This document shows, piece after piece, positions 7,487-15,305 of a stretch of 20,015 bases of DNA. Numbering within the stretch: the stretch's first letter is position 1; every line of letters starts with the position of its first letter. A program made the position numbers and the translations under genes. Origin of the DNA: JARKQH01 sp964631605 (GTDB lineage Bacteria > Verrucomicrobiota > Verrucomicrobiia > Limisphaerales > UBA8199). A model generated the notes under the pieces. That model was not told where the DNA came from. It saw only the letters and a program-made list of their open reading frames with translations, and ran no database searches. The stretch covers positions 1-20,015 of the forward strand of contig CAZVYG010000087.1 in the NCBI GenBank assembly GCA_964631605.1. Direction: 5' to 3'.

Positions 7487-7519
7487 GCCTGTTTGATGGA
7501 TGCGCCTGTTGATGGATGC
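7487..7519 (+). repeat. Adjacent 16/17-bp direct repeat upstream of the ceramidase-like gene
   Basis: Copy one (7487-7503) and copy two (7504-7519) both read GCCTGTT(T)GATGGATGC and differ only by one extra T. They abut exactly and end 44 bases before the start codon at 7564. They may be a slippage duplication, or a tandem binding site for a regulator of the downstream gene. Confidence 0.55.
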
Positions 7520-7563
7520 CGCCTTGCGGCCTCGGATGGGCAGTGTATCTTCCGCCCAATGCC

Positions 7564-8811
7564 ATGAAAACGAAGCTTGCCCTGACAATCTGTTGCCTGC
7601 TGGCGTCCACCCTTTATCTGGCCGCGGAGTTCCGCGCGGGGGTGGCGGTGCGTACGGTAAACCCGGAGCCGCTGCTGCCCGTGAGTGGCGGGGTGGGCCC
7701 CTCGCACCCTGTAAAAGAGCGGCAGGGCGATCTGACGGTGCGGGCGCTGGTATTCTCTCAGGCGGATACGGTCGTGGCCATTGTGAGCGGGGATTTTCTC
7801 GGTTTCCCGGCCGAGTTGGGCAATCGCGTGCGGTCCATGGTGAAGGAGATTGCGCCCGCCAACGTTCTGATTGGCGCCACCCACACCCACAGCGCGCCGG
7901 ACTGTTACGGTTTTCCCGATGGCAAGGGTGGTACGGCGCGGGACGAGAAGTACGTGGAGTATGTCTGCCGGAGCATGGCCGAGGCGATTCGTGAGGCCTT
8001 GGCGAACCGGCAACCAGCCCGGTTGAAGGTCGCCACCGGCGAGGCCAAAGGAAAGATCGCCTACAACTATTACGCGGAACAGTTGTATGACCCGCGCTGT
8101 CACGTGATTCAGGCGCTGGACAAGTCCGGCAAGCCCCTGGCCACGCTGGTCAATTACGCGATTCATCCAGAAGTCCTGGGCAGCGAGGCGGGGGTTTGCA
8201 GTCCGGACCTTGTGGGACCGCTCTATGAGCGCCTGGCGGAGAGCGGGGGCGGCACGGGCATTTTTATGAACAGCGCGCAGGGCGGCATGGTCACCGCCGA
8301 CAATCGGCTGCCCGGGGGACAGGAGGCCCGCACCTGGGCTGAATGCCAGCGCATCGGACGGCTGCTCGCCGATGAGGCCTTGCGGATTATTGCCGCGGCC
8401 CCGGAACAAACCGAACCGCGGTTGTTTTGCGCTGCGCGCAAGTTGTCGTTGCCGGTGGACGCCCCCTTGATGCGGGCGCTGCTGCGCGCGCTGCCCGGCA
8501 GTCCCGGTCCTGAGGCGACCGAGGTCACGACGCAGATCAACCTGGTGAACCTTGGCAATGCGCAGATTCTGACCATTCCGGGGGAGGCGCTTCCGAACAT
8601 CGGCTATTATTTGAAGCGCAAGATGCGGGGCGAACACAACCTGCTGTTCGGACTCACCAACGACGCCTTCGGCTACATCCTCACGCCGGAGGATTACGAC
8701 AGTTTCAAACGCTACGCCTATATCACGCGCACCAGCCTGGGCGAGCGCACCGGCGAGCTCTTTGTGACGGCGGCGTTGCAACTCATCCAGGACTCCCCTG
8801 CCCCGCGTTAA
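7564..8811 (+). CDS. Exported neutral/alkaline non-lysosomal ceramidase-like hydrolase
   Basis: A 415-residue protein with a signal peptide (MKTKLALTICCLLASTLYLAA, cleavage near 21), so it acts outside the cytoplasm. After the signal it opens with FRAGVAVRTVNPE, a typical opening of neutral-ceramidase-like proteins. The zinc-site signature THTHSAPD is at 106-113, followed by NYAIHPEVLG with His201, NSAQGGMV near 236, and a C-terminal IPGE motif near 339. True neutral ceramidases cleave the amide bond of ceramide and are longer (650 residues or more, with a C-terminal beta domain). This protein is the short form common in Verrucomicrobia and Planctomycetes, whose substrate is not established. 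The ATG at 7564 is the one that gives the signal peptide. It is divergent from the phosphatase operon, and another exported hydrolase gene follows on the same strand. Confidence 0.82.
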   Translation: MKTKLALTICCLLASTLYLAAEFRAGVAVRTVNPEPLLPVSGGVGPSHPVKERQGDLTVRALVFSQADTVVAIVSGDFLGFPAELGNRVRSMVKEIAPANVLIGATHTHSAPDCYGFPDGKGGTARDEKYVEYVCRSMAEAIREALANRQPARLKVATGEAKGKIAYNYYAEQLYDPRCHVIQALDKSGKPLATLVNYAIHPEVLGSEAGVCSPDLVGPLYERLAESGGGTGIFMNSAQGGMVTADNRLPGGQEARTWAECQRIGRLLADEALRIIAAAPEQTEPRLFCAARKLSLPVDAPLMRALLRALPGSPGPEATEVTTQINLVNLGNAQILTIPGEALPNIGYYLKRKMRGEHNLLFGLTNDAFGYILTPEDYDSFKRYAYITRTSLGERTGELFVTAALQLIQDSPAPR

Positions 8812-8976
8812 GCCCGCTGCGCCCGTGACCGTTGGCGGACGCGTGGCTGGGGCTCCAGGGTGGACCGGGGACAGAACCACGCAAAGCCGCTCGACTTCAA
8901 GACAACCTTGACATAAGCGGCCAAATGGGCTCAGGTGAGGCCATGCTGCCGACAGCCTGACAAACACCCCTCCTTT

Positions 8977-10455
8977 ATGCTCAAATCAAATCATTCCGAT
9001 CTCACGTTGCGGTTCGTAGCCGGGTCCTGGTTCGTCGTCCTTGGCTTGGTCCTGGGCGGTTGTTCCAAGTCCGGCGAGGTCGTAACTCGCGACTCGAAGC
9101 CGCCGGCGCAGGCCGCCCAGCCGGCCTCGGACGAACGGACGGCGTTGGATGAATACGTTGCCGCTCCGGACACAAATTACAGTTACCGTCTGGTCAACAC
9201 GATTCGAGGGAAAGACGTCACTGCCTACATCCTCGAGATGACCTCCCAGGCCTGGCTAACCTCGCGCGAGGTGGACCGGCCGGTGTGGAAGCATTGGGTC
9301 AACATTGTTCGCCCTGAAAACGTGGCATCTTCCACCGCCCTGTTGTTTATCGGCGGCGGCGCCAACAACGGCAGTCCGCCCAAAGCGCCGGACGCCAACC
9401 TGGCGCGGGTCGCGCAGGCGACCAAGGCGGTGGTGGTCGAGCTCAAGATGGTGCCGAACCAGCCACTGGTGTTTGCCGGCGAATCCGAGGGCCGCAAGGA
9501 AGACTCGCTGATCGCCTACACTTGGGACAAGTTCCTGCGCACCGGGGACAGGAAATGGCCCGCCCGGCTGCCGATGACCAAAGCGGCGGTGCGGGCGATG
9601 GACACCACAACCGCTTTTTGCGGCAGCGCCGAAGGCGGCGGGGTGAAGGTAAGCTCGTTCATGGTGGCGGGCGGGTCCAAGCGGGGCTGGACCACCTGGA
9701 CCACCGCCGCGGTGGACAAGCGGGTGGTGGCGATCTTTCCCATCGTCATTGACGTGCTCAATGTTGAAGAGTCGCTGAAACACCACTACGGCGCCTATGG
9801 TTTTTGGGCTCCGGCGATTGGCGATTATACCGCTTTTCGCATCATGGACTGGTCGGGGACACCGGAGTTCGCGGCGTTGATGAAGATCGAAGACCCTTAC
9901 AGTTACCGGCAGCGGCTGACGATGCCGAAATTCATCTTCAACGCTTCGGGCGACCAGTTTTTCGTGCCGGACTCATCGCAGTTCTATTTTGATGATCTGC
10001 CCGGCGTAAAATATCTGCGCTACGTGCCCAACGCGGACCATTCCCTAAAGGGATCGGATGCCTATGACACCTTGCAGGCCTGTTTCAGCGCGGTTTTGAA
10101 CCAGACTCCCCTCCCCCAGTTTAGCTGGACCCTGGAACCGGACGGCGGCATGCGGGTAAAAGCCAACACCACACCCAGCGCGGTCACTCTCTGGCAAGCC
10201 ACCAACCCCAACGCGCGCGACTTCCGTCTCGATACGCTCGGGCCGGTTTGGCGCAGTTCGCCGCTTACCGACCAGGGTGGAGGAGTTTATGTGGCGAAAG
10301 TGGCGGCGCCGGCCAAAGGCTGGACGGCGTTTTTTGCGGAACTGACCTTCCCAAGCGCGCCACAGTCGCCTCCGTTCAAGTTCACGACGCAGGTGCGCGT
10401 GGTGCCGGATGTGCTCCCGCACAAGTTTGTGGCCCCGGGTCGGCCGCCGAAATAG
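8977..10455 (+). CDS. PhoPQ-activated pathogenicity-related (PqaA-type) lipoprotein, alpha/beta-hydrolase fold
   Basis: A 492-residue lipoprotein. The signal peptide from the ATG at 8977 ends in the lipobox LGGC with Cys29, so it is a substrate for the LspA of this window. The body matches the PhoPQ-related family: VDRPVWKHWVNIVRP, LFIGGGANNG, a GGSKRGWTTW nucleophile elbow, IVIDVLN, NASGDQFFVPDSSQFYFDDL and PNADHSLKGSD. The Ser, Asp and His in these blocks make a complete candidate triad. The family is named after Salmonella PqaA; its chemistry is poorly defined, and it is frequent in Verrucomicrobia and Planctomycetes. A C-terminal beta-rich stretch (about 380-480) follows. A GTG at 8935 would add 14 residues and spoil the signal peptide. 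A perfect TTGACA lies at 8908-8913, but no good -10 box is seen. Confidence 0.88.
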   Translation: MLKSNHSDLTLRFVAGSWFVVLGLVLGGCSKSGEVVTRDSKPPAQAAQPASDERTALDEYVAAPDTNYSYRLVNTIRGKDVTAYILEMTSQAWLTSREVDRPVWKHWVNIVRPENVASSTALLFIGGGANNGSPPKAPDANLARVAQATKAVVVELKMVPNQPLVFAGESEGRKEDSLIAYTWDKFLRTGDRKWPARLPMTKAAVRAMDTTTAFCGSAEGGGVKVSSFMVAGGSKRGWTTWTTAAVDKRVVAIFPIVIDVLNVEESLKHHYGAYGFWAPAIGDYTAFRIMDWSGTPEFAALMKIEDPYSYRQRLTMPKFIFNASGDQFFVPDSSQFYFDDLPGVKYLRYVPNADHSLKGSDAYDTLQACFSAVLNQTPLPQFSWTLEPDGGMRVKANTTPSAVTLWQATNPNARDFRLDTLGPVWRSSPLTDQGGGVYVAKVAAPAKGWTAFFAELTFPSAPQSPPFKFTTQVRVVPDVLPHKFVAPGRPPK

Positions 10456-10483
10456 CGCGGGAGAGGTTTTAGCGCCGGCGTGG

Positions 10484-11398
10484 TTAAGGGGCGGGTTTGG
10501 CCAGGCGCTGGTCAAACCAGTCGGCCATGATTTTGACTTCCTCCGGGAGGGTGAGCCAGGGGTGTCCGCCCCCGGGCTTTACAATCAGCTCGGCAGAACC
10601 GCCGGCGGCCTTCAGCGCAGCCACCATTTTTTGCGACTGCTGCAGAGGCACCAGGGGATCGGCATCGCCGTGAAAGATCAGGAACGGAACCGGCTTGCTT
10701 TTTACCAGCCGCGCCGGTGAGATCCGGGCGGCGCCTTCCTTGATCGCTTCCTCCGAGCGGTCTTTGATTCCGGCAACGAATAGCAAGTCCCCCAGTTTTT
10801 CGAAATCCGCCGGCTTGCCATCCCAGTCAAGAAAGTCAGTGGGCGGGAAGAAGACAGCCACCGCTTTCACGTGGGTGTCCCGTCGGAGCTCGGGCGTTTT
10901 GGCCTCCGGCTTGCCGGGCTCGGGCGTCACGGCGGCGAGCGTGGCCAGGTGGCCGCCGGCGGATGCGCCGGTCAGGCCCAGGCGGTCGGGATCAATTTTG
11001 TAGTCGGCGGCCCGCTCTTTGACGTGGCGGATGGCCATTTTCACATGCGCTTCCATTTCAGGAACCGTGTACTTGGAGCGCGAGCCGGGGCGGACGGCAA
11101 AGACCGTGTAACCGCGTCCGCAGAGGATGGAATAGACCTGCGCCAGGATGTGGTCGCGGATTTTGCGGCGGTCGGAGGAATAGGCGCCGCTGACCACATC
11201 AATGATTCCCAAGCCGTTGGGAGGGCCTTTGGGAGTGAAGACGTCCATGAGCAGGCCGGTGCCATGGACCTCGCCATACACGACATCCATTTTCTGCTCG
11301 TAGGGAAGGCCTGGCGGGTTGTCCTGGGCGAAGGAAGCCGAGCCGGTGGTCAGGGCTGCGAGGACAGCAGTCAGCAGGAGCTTGAGTTTTTGTTTCAT
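10484..11398 (-). CDS. Exported alpha/beta-hydrolase (esterase/lipase, BD-FAE-like)
   Basis: A 304-residue protein with a signal peptide ending near ASFA-Q (about residue 24). The fold is alpha/beta-hydrolase: MDVFTPKG near 51, the nucleophile elbow GASAGGH (144-150, Ser146), HGDADPLVP with Asp247, and KPGGGHPW with His279, giving a full triad. The signature is shared with secreted carbohydrate or feruloyl esterases of the BD-FAE group, which deacylate plant polysaccharides. Substrate cannot be assigned. It starts 27 bases after the related hydrolase that precedes it on the minus strand, so they form a pair. It converges on the PqaA-type gene with a 28-bp gap and no obvious terminator. Confidence 0.87.
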   Translation of the reverse strand: MKQKLKLLLTAVLAALTTGSASFAQDNPPGLPYEQKMDVVYGEVHGTGLLMDVFTPKGPPNGLGIIDVVSGAYSSDRRKIRDHILAQVYSILCGRGYTVFAVRPGSRSKYTVPEMEAHVKMAIRHVKERAADYKIDPDRLGLTGASAGGHLATLAAVTPEPGKPEAKTPELRRDTHVKAVAVFFPPTDFLDWDGKPADFEKLGDLLFVAGIKDRSEEAIKEGAARISPARLVKSKPVPFLIFHGDADPLVPLQQSQKMVAALKAAGGSAELIVKPGGGHPWLTLPEEVKIMADWFDQRLAKPAP

Positions 11399-11425
11399 AA
11401 GAAAAAGGTTGGATTCCCGCCGGCG

Positions 11426-12343
11426 TCAGCGGTCCGACCGCCGCAGATAGCGGTCGAAACAGTCCCCAAAGCGTCGGATATCCCAAAGCATGGTGGGCCA
11501 ACCATGATGACCGCCGGGATGGACCACCACCTCGACCGTGGCGCCGAGTTTGGCGGCCTCGGCCTGGAAACGCTGGGATTGGTCCAGGGGAACGAGAGTA
11601 TCGGCGTCCCCGTGGAAGATGAGGCAAGGCGGCAGGTTTGTCGTAATGAAATAGATCGGCGACAGCTCGCGGCCAATCACCTTCCACACCGCAAGGTTGG
11701 TGGCCTGCGGTCCAAAGCCTTTGACGAAGCTTTTTGGCGGCCCGCCATCGCCTGGGTTTTCCGTCGAGCTGCCGAGATTCAGCAGGTCGGTAACCGGGTA
11801 AAAAATGGCGACGGCCTGGACGGCGCTGCTCTCGCGGTCCACAGGGTCTGGAGCGTCGGCCGGGCCGGGCCCGCCGCGGGTGGCCAGCAGCAGGCTGAGG
11901 TGGCCGCCGGCGCTGCCGCCCGTGACCCCCAGGCGATTCGGATCCACCCCATACTCCCGGGCATGGTGGCGCACGAAGCGGACCGCGCGGTGCATGTCTT
12001 CGGCAATTTCCATGATTGTGGCCTCGGGTTGGGAAATGTGATAGACGGGGAAGATCGTGTAGCCGCGCCGAAGCAGGGGGGCCGCGATCCACGGTCGGAA
12101 CGAGTCCCGGTGCGATTTCCATCCCCCACTGACCAGCAGCAGGACCCCAATGCCGTTGGGGCGCGCGGGCCGGACGATGTCCAGGGTTAATTCCTGTCCC
12201 TGGCGCTGACTGTAAACGATGCCGGAGCGGTACTCATGGCGCGGATGAAAGTAGAGCCACAGCCCACCCACCGCAGCGGCAACCACGAGGAACAACGCCG
12301 CGAGGAGGATCAGCAAGTAACGCAGCGGGCGTGGCAATCTCAT
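11426..12343 (-). CDS. Membrane-anchored alpha/beta-hydrolase, paralogue of the next gene
   Basis: A 305-residue protein. The N terminus has one strong hydrophobic helix (about 9-31) after an Arg-rich start, fitting a signal anchor with the enzyme facing the periplasm. The catalytic domain shows VSGGW near 71, GVTGGSAGGH with Ser144, YPVTDLL, HGDADTLVP and HPGGHHGW, a full Ser-Asp-His triad. The layout matches its downstream neighbour (DPxRLGxTGxSAGGH, then FHGDADxLVP, then the His motif), so the two probably arose by tandem duplication. The ATG at 12343 is chosen; a longer frame upstream has no protein character and would bury the anchor. Probable role: esterase on an extracellular or periplasmic substrate, unassigned. 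Confidence 0.86.
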   Translation of the reverse strand: MRLPRPLRYLLILLAALFLVVAAAVGGLWLYFHPRHEYRSGIVYSQRQGQELTLDIVRPARPNGIGVLLLVSGGWKSHRDSFRPWIAAPLLRRGYTIFPVYHISQPEATIMEIAEDMHRAVRFVRHHAREYGVDPNRLGVTGGSAGGHLSLLLATRGGPGPADAPDPVDRESSAVQAVAIFYPVTDLLNLGSSTENPGDGGPPKSFVKGFGPQATNLAVWKVIGRELSPIYFITTNLPPCLIFHGDADTLVPLDQSQRFQAEAAKLGATVEVVVHPGGHHGWPTMLWDIRRFGDCFDRYLRRSDR

Positions 12344-12547
12344 GCCGTCACTATTCCCAAAGCGATGATGCGGCGCAAGAAAGGAAGCAGGGCCCCTGCA
12401 CGAGGCCGCGGAAAATGAGGGTCCGGCCGGGGAATTACATTCTCGAAGCGGGCATGATGAAGTGCCGCAGCCGAGGCAGCCATCTGGGAGACATTCCACC
12501 GCCGGGGAGATTGGGGTGGCGGGGTGCGTTTCGCGGCGTTTCGCTGT

Positions 12548-12576
12548 TTGACCTCGACGCGGTGATGGCCTAGGAT
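12548..12576 (+). promoter_or_regulatory. Candidate sigma-70-type promoter of serA
   Basis: TTGACC (12548-12553) and TAGGAT (12571-12576) are separated by exactly 17 bases; five and four positions match the consensus. Transcription would begin near 12583, about six bases before the serA ATG, so the message would be almost leaderless. No Shine-Dalgarno site is visible before serA, which fits. The remaining upstream region (12344-12547) shows no riboswitch or other structure I can support. Confidence 0.35.
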
Positions 12577-12588
12577 TTCGTCCACTTT

Positions 12589-14187
12589 ATGAAGATTCTT
12601 GTCTGTGACCCGGTATCTCCGAAGGGAATTGCCCTGCTGCAGCAGCGGCCGGAATTCGAGGTGGTCGTTTTGCCGAAACGACTTTCCGAGGCGGAGCTGG
12701 TGCCTGTGGTGGGGGATGCCGTCGCCATGGTGGTGCGCTCCGAAACCAAGGTGACGCGCAAGGTCATCGAGGCGGCGTCTGCGTTGAAGGTGGTCGGGCG
12801 CGCGGGGGTCGGCGTGGACAATGTGGATGTGGAAGCGGCGACCCAGCACGGCGTGGTGGTGATGAACACGCCCGGAGGCAATACCGTCTCCACCGCGGAG
12901 CTGTCTTTTGCCATGCTCTTGAGCCTGGCGCGCAAGGTGCCGCAAGCGGCCGCCTCGATGGCGGCGGGCAAATGGGACCGAAAGCAGTTTCAGGGCACCG
13001 AGTTGGCCGGCAAGACGCTGGGCGTGCTGGGCCTGGGCCGGATCGGGACGGAGGTTTCCAAGCGGGCGATTGCCTTTGGGATGAAGGTCATCGGCTATGA
13101 TCCCTTCCTGAGCGAGGCGCGGGCCAAGTCGCTGGGGGTTACTTTGGCCAGCGACCTGGACGAGGTTTACCGCAGCGCCGACTTTATCACCGTCCACATG
13201 CCGGTAACGGATCAGACGCGGGGGATGCTCAACGCCGCCGCGTTTGCCAAGATGAAGCCCAAGGTGAGCATTGTGAACTGCGCGCGGGGAGAGATCGTCG
13301 TGGAGAACGACCTGCTGGCCGCGCTGGACTCGGGCAAGGTCGCAGCCGCCGCCCTCGACGTGTTCGCCACCGAACCCCTGCCCGCCGACCATCCGTTCCG
13401 CAAGCATCCGGCCATCACCCTCACGCCGCATCTTGGGGCTAGTACACAAGAAGCGCAGGAAAAATGCGGCATCGAAGTCGCCGAGGTTATCGCGGCGTAC
13501 CTGCTCACCGGCGAAGTTCGCAATGCCGTGAATCTGCCCTATCTGGACGCCAAGACCTACGAGCTCGTTCGGCCCTACCTCAACCTCGGAGAGAAGTTGG
13601 GGCGGCTGTTGTCGCAGCTTGCGCCGGCCCAGGTGGACCGGCTGCATATCACCTACGGCGGCAAAGCGCAGGACCTGCCGAACATAGACCCGATTACGCG
13701 GGCCATCCTGCTGGGATTCCTCTCGCGCGCCTCGGTCAAGGATCTCAACAATGTCAATGTCCGGAGCATCGCCTCGACGCTCGGTCTGGCGGTGGAGGAG
13801 AAACGTTCCAACGAGCCGGTCACCTTCAACGAGTGGCTGCACGTCCAGGTGTTCCGCGGCGACGAAAAAGTCATTTCCGCGGGCGGCACGTTCTTCGGTT
13901 CGCCGGACAATCCGCGCATTGTGCGGCTCATGAGCCAGCCGACCGAGATTGTTCCTTCGGGAGTGGTGATGTTGCTGGAGAACAAGGACCGGCCCGGCAT
14001 CGTGGGTTATTTGGGGACCTTGCTGAGCCAGTACAAAGTCAACATCGCCAGCATGAGCCTCACCCGGGACACGGCCGGCGGGAACGCGTTGACGGTCCTG
14101 AACCTGGACAGCGTTCCTCCACCCGAGGTCCTGGCCCAACTGGAAAAGGACCCCGACATCCGAAATCTAAATGTAGTCAAATTGTAA
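12589..14187 (+). CDS. serA: D-3-phosphoglycerate dehydrogenase (long form with ASB and ACT domains)
   Basis: SerA oxidises 3-phosphoglycerate with NAD to 3-phosphohydroxypyruvate, the first step of serine synthesis, in the cytoplasm. The 532-residue protein is the long type I form, as in Mycobacterium and Bacillus. Substrate domain: GRAGVGVDNVD (70-80) and NTPGGNTVSTAE. Rossmann domain: GVLGLGRIG (glycine motif 148-153) with YDPF at 170-173. Catalytic residues are Arg233 in NCARGE, Glu262 in ATEPL and His281 in TPHLGAST. Residues about 320-450 form the allosteric substrate-binding (ASB) domain, and 460-532 the ACT domain (LLENKDRPGIVGYLGTLLSQ-type start), which usually binds serine for feedback control. 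ATG 12589 fits the family N terminus exactly. The ppiC-type gene follows after 28 bases. Confidence 0.97.
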   Translation: MKILVCDPVSPKGIALLQQRPEFEVVVLPKRLSEAELVPVVGDAVAMVVRSETKVTRKVIEAASALKVVGRAGVGVDNVDVEAATQHGVVVMNTPGGNTVSTAELSFAMLLSLARKVPQAAASMAAGKWDRKQFQGTELAGKTLGVLGLGRIGTEVSKRAIAFGMKVIGYDPFLSEARAKSLGVTLASDLDEVYRSADFITVHMPVTDQTRGMLNAAAFAKMKPKVSIVNCARGEIVVENDLLAALDSGKVAAAALDVFATEPLPADHPFRKHPAITLTPHLGASTQEAQEKCGIEVAEVIAAYLLTGEVRNAVNLPYLDAKTYELVRPYLNLGEKLGRLLSQLAPAQVDRLHITYGGKAQDLPNIDPITRAILLGFLSRASVKDLNNVNVRSIASTLGLAVEEKRSNEPVTFNEWLHVQVFRGDEKVISAGGTFFGSPDNPRIVRLMSQPTEIVPSGVVMLLENKDRPGIVGYLGTLLSQYKVNIASMSLTRDTAGGNALTVLNLDSVPPPEVLAQLEKDPDIRNLNVVKL

Positions 14188-14201
14188 GATTCGGATATAA
14201 T
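14174..14201 (+). promoter_or_regulatory. Candidate promoter with perfect TATAAT before the PpiC gene
   Basis: TATAAT at 14196-14201 is a perfect -10 box, with TAGTCA (14174-14179, four of six) 16 bases upstream. Most of the -35 lies inside the end of serA. The expected start, near 14208, is a few bases before the ATG at 14216. A GAAGG at 14202-14206 has good ribosome-site spacing but would not be in that transcript. Either a promoter or a coincidence. Confidence 0.3.
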
Positions 14202-14215
14202 GAAGGTCTATGTTT

Positions 14216-15289
14216 ATGAAATCTGTGATATTGTCCAAGGCCCTGATCCTCGCGGCGGGATGCGTTGCCACTTCCTCCCTCGCCGCAGAGGCCGCCAAAC
14301 CGGCGGGCGGGGAGCTCTTTGCCGACCCCGTCGTGGCCAAGGCCAAGGGATTCGAAATCAAGCGCAGCCAGCTTGATGAAGCGCTCATTCGCGTCAAGAG
14401 CTCGGCGGCCGCCCGGAATCAGACCATCCCCCCGGAGCACGCCAGCCTCATCGAGCGCCAGCTCCTGGACCGGCTGGTCAACATCCAGCTTCTCCTGGGC
14501 AAGGCCACGGAAGCCGACAAGACCAAGGGCAAGGAAAACACCACCAAGCGGATCGAAGAGATCACCACCCGCGCGGGCTCGGAAGAGAACCTGACGCGGC
14601 AGCTCAAAGCGGTCGGCACGGACCTCGAGGAGGTGCGCAAACAGATGACCGAGGAATTGACCGCGGAGGCCGTCCTGGAGCGGGAATTGAAGGTGTCGGT
14701 CACCGAGGCGGACATCAAAAAGTTCTATGACGACAACCCGTCCAAATTCGAGCAGCCCGAATCCGTCCGCGCGAGCCATATTCTCTTGAGCACGCGCAAC
14801 GAGGCGGGCGAGCTGTCGGCCGAGCAAAAAGCCTCCAAACGGAAGCAAATGGAGGAACTGCTGAAGCGCGCCCGCGCGGGGGAGGATTTTGCCAAGCTGG
14901 CCAAGGAATTTTCCGAGGACCCGGGTTCGAAGGATAAAGGCGGGGAATACACGTTTTCGCGCGGGCAAATGGTGCCGGAGTTTGAGGCCGCGGCTTTCGC
15001 GCTCAAGCCGGACGAGGTCAGCGATATTGTGACCACCCAGTATGGGTATCACATCATCAAGCTACACGAGAAACTTCCCGCCAAGCTGGTCGAGCTGGCC
15101 AAAGTATCCTCAAACATCCGCGATTACCTCAAGAATCAGGCGGTGCAGAAGGACATGCCCGATTACCTGGCGAAACTGCGCAAGGATGCCGGGTTGGAAA
15201 TCCTGGACGAGAAGCTCAAGCCCAAGGAATCGGAGGAAAGCGCGGCTCTTCCGGCGGGACATCCGCCCATCAAGACGGACGCCAAGTAG
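14216..15289 (+). CDS. Exported PpiC-type (parvulin) peptidyl-prolyl isomerase, SurA/PrsA-like
   Basis: A 357-residue periplasmic folding factor. The signal peptide covers about residues 1-24 (ending SSLAA); an LAAGC at 11-15 could be read as a weak lipobox, but the hydrophobic stretch before it is short. Residues about 45-180 form the SurA-type helical chaperone arm. The parvulin domain (about 182-286) shows RASHILLST, FAKLAKEFSEDPGSKDKGG, GQMVPEFEAAAFAL and YGYHIIKLHEK, including the two conserved His residues of the fold. The C-terminal 70 residues are charged, as in SurA and PrsA proteins. It probably catalyses prolyl isomerisation and assists outer-membrane or secreted proteins, which suits a genome rich in exported hydrolases. 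ATG 14210 and ATG 14216 are both in frame; GAAGG at 14202-14206 is spaced properly only for 14216. Confidence 0.9.
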   Translation: MKSVILSKALILAAGCVATSSLAAEAAKPAGGELFADPVVAKAKGFEIKRSQLDEALIRVKSSAAARNQTIPPEHASLIERQLLDRLVNIQLLLGKATEADKTKGKENTTKRIEEITTRAGSEENLTRQLKAVGTDLEEVRKQMTEELTAEAVLERELKVSVTEADIKKFYDDNPSKFEQPESVRASHILLSTRNEAGELSAEQKASKRKQMEELLKRARAGEDFAKLAKEFSEDPGSKDKGGEYTFSRGQMVPEFEAAAFALKPDEVSDIVTTQYGYHIIKLHEKLPAKLVELAKVSSNIRDYLKNQAVQKDMPDYLAKLRKDAGLEILDEKLKPKESEESAALPAGHPPIKTDAK

Positions 15290-15305
15290 CCGGCGGCGCC
15301 GGGGC

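Noticed and set aside
7399..8967. A minus-strand frame extending the HAD phosphatase upstream to over 800 residues
   Set aside because: The extension is antisense to the ceramidase-like gene, has no domain character and is rich in Arg, Gln and His typical of shadow frames. The HAD family start fits the ATG at 7398.
10871..12190. A 439-residue plus-strand frame opposite the two esterases
   Set aside because: It spans both genes and their gap in antisense. Both esterases have complete catalytic motifs, so this is a shadow.
12344..12588. Riboswitch or attenuator before serA
   Set aside because: I could not find a recognisable conserved core or a paired terminator and antiterminator; only weak GC hairpins are present.
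12340..14139. A 599-residue minus-strand frame opposite serA
   Set aside because: It mirrors a strongly conserved gene; its His/Arg/Gln-rich composition and lack of motifs mark it as a GC-driven shadow.
14226..14262. Lipoprotein signal on the PpiC protein
   Set aside because: LAAGC lies in a short hydrophobic stretch, and a better ordinary cleavage site follows at about residue 24.
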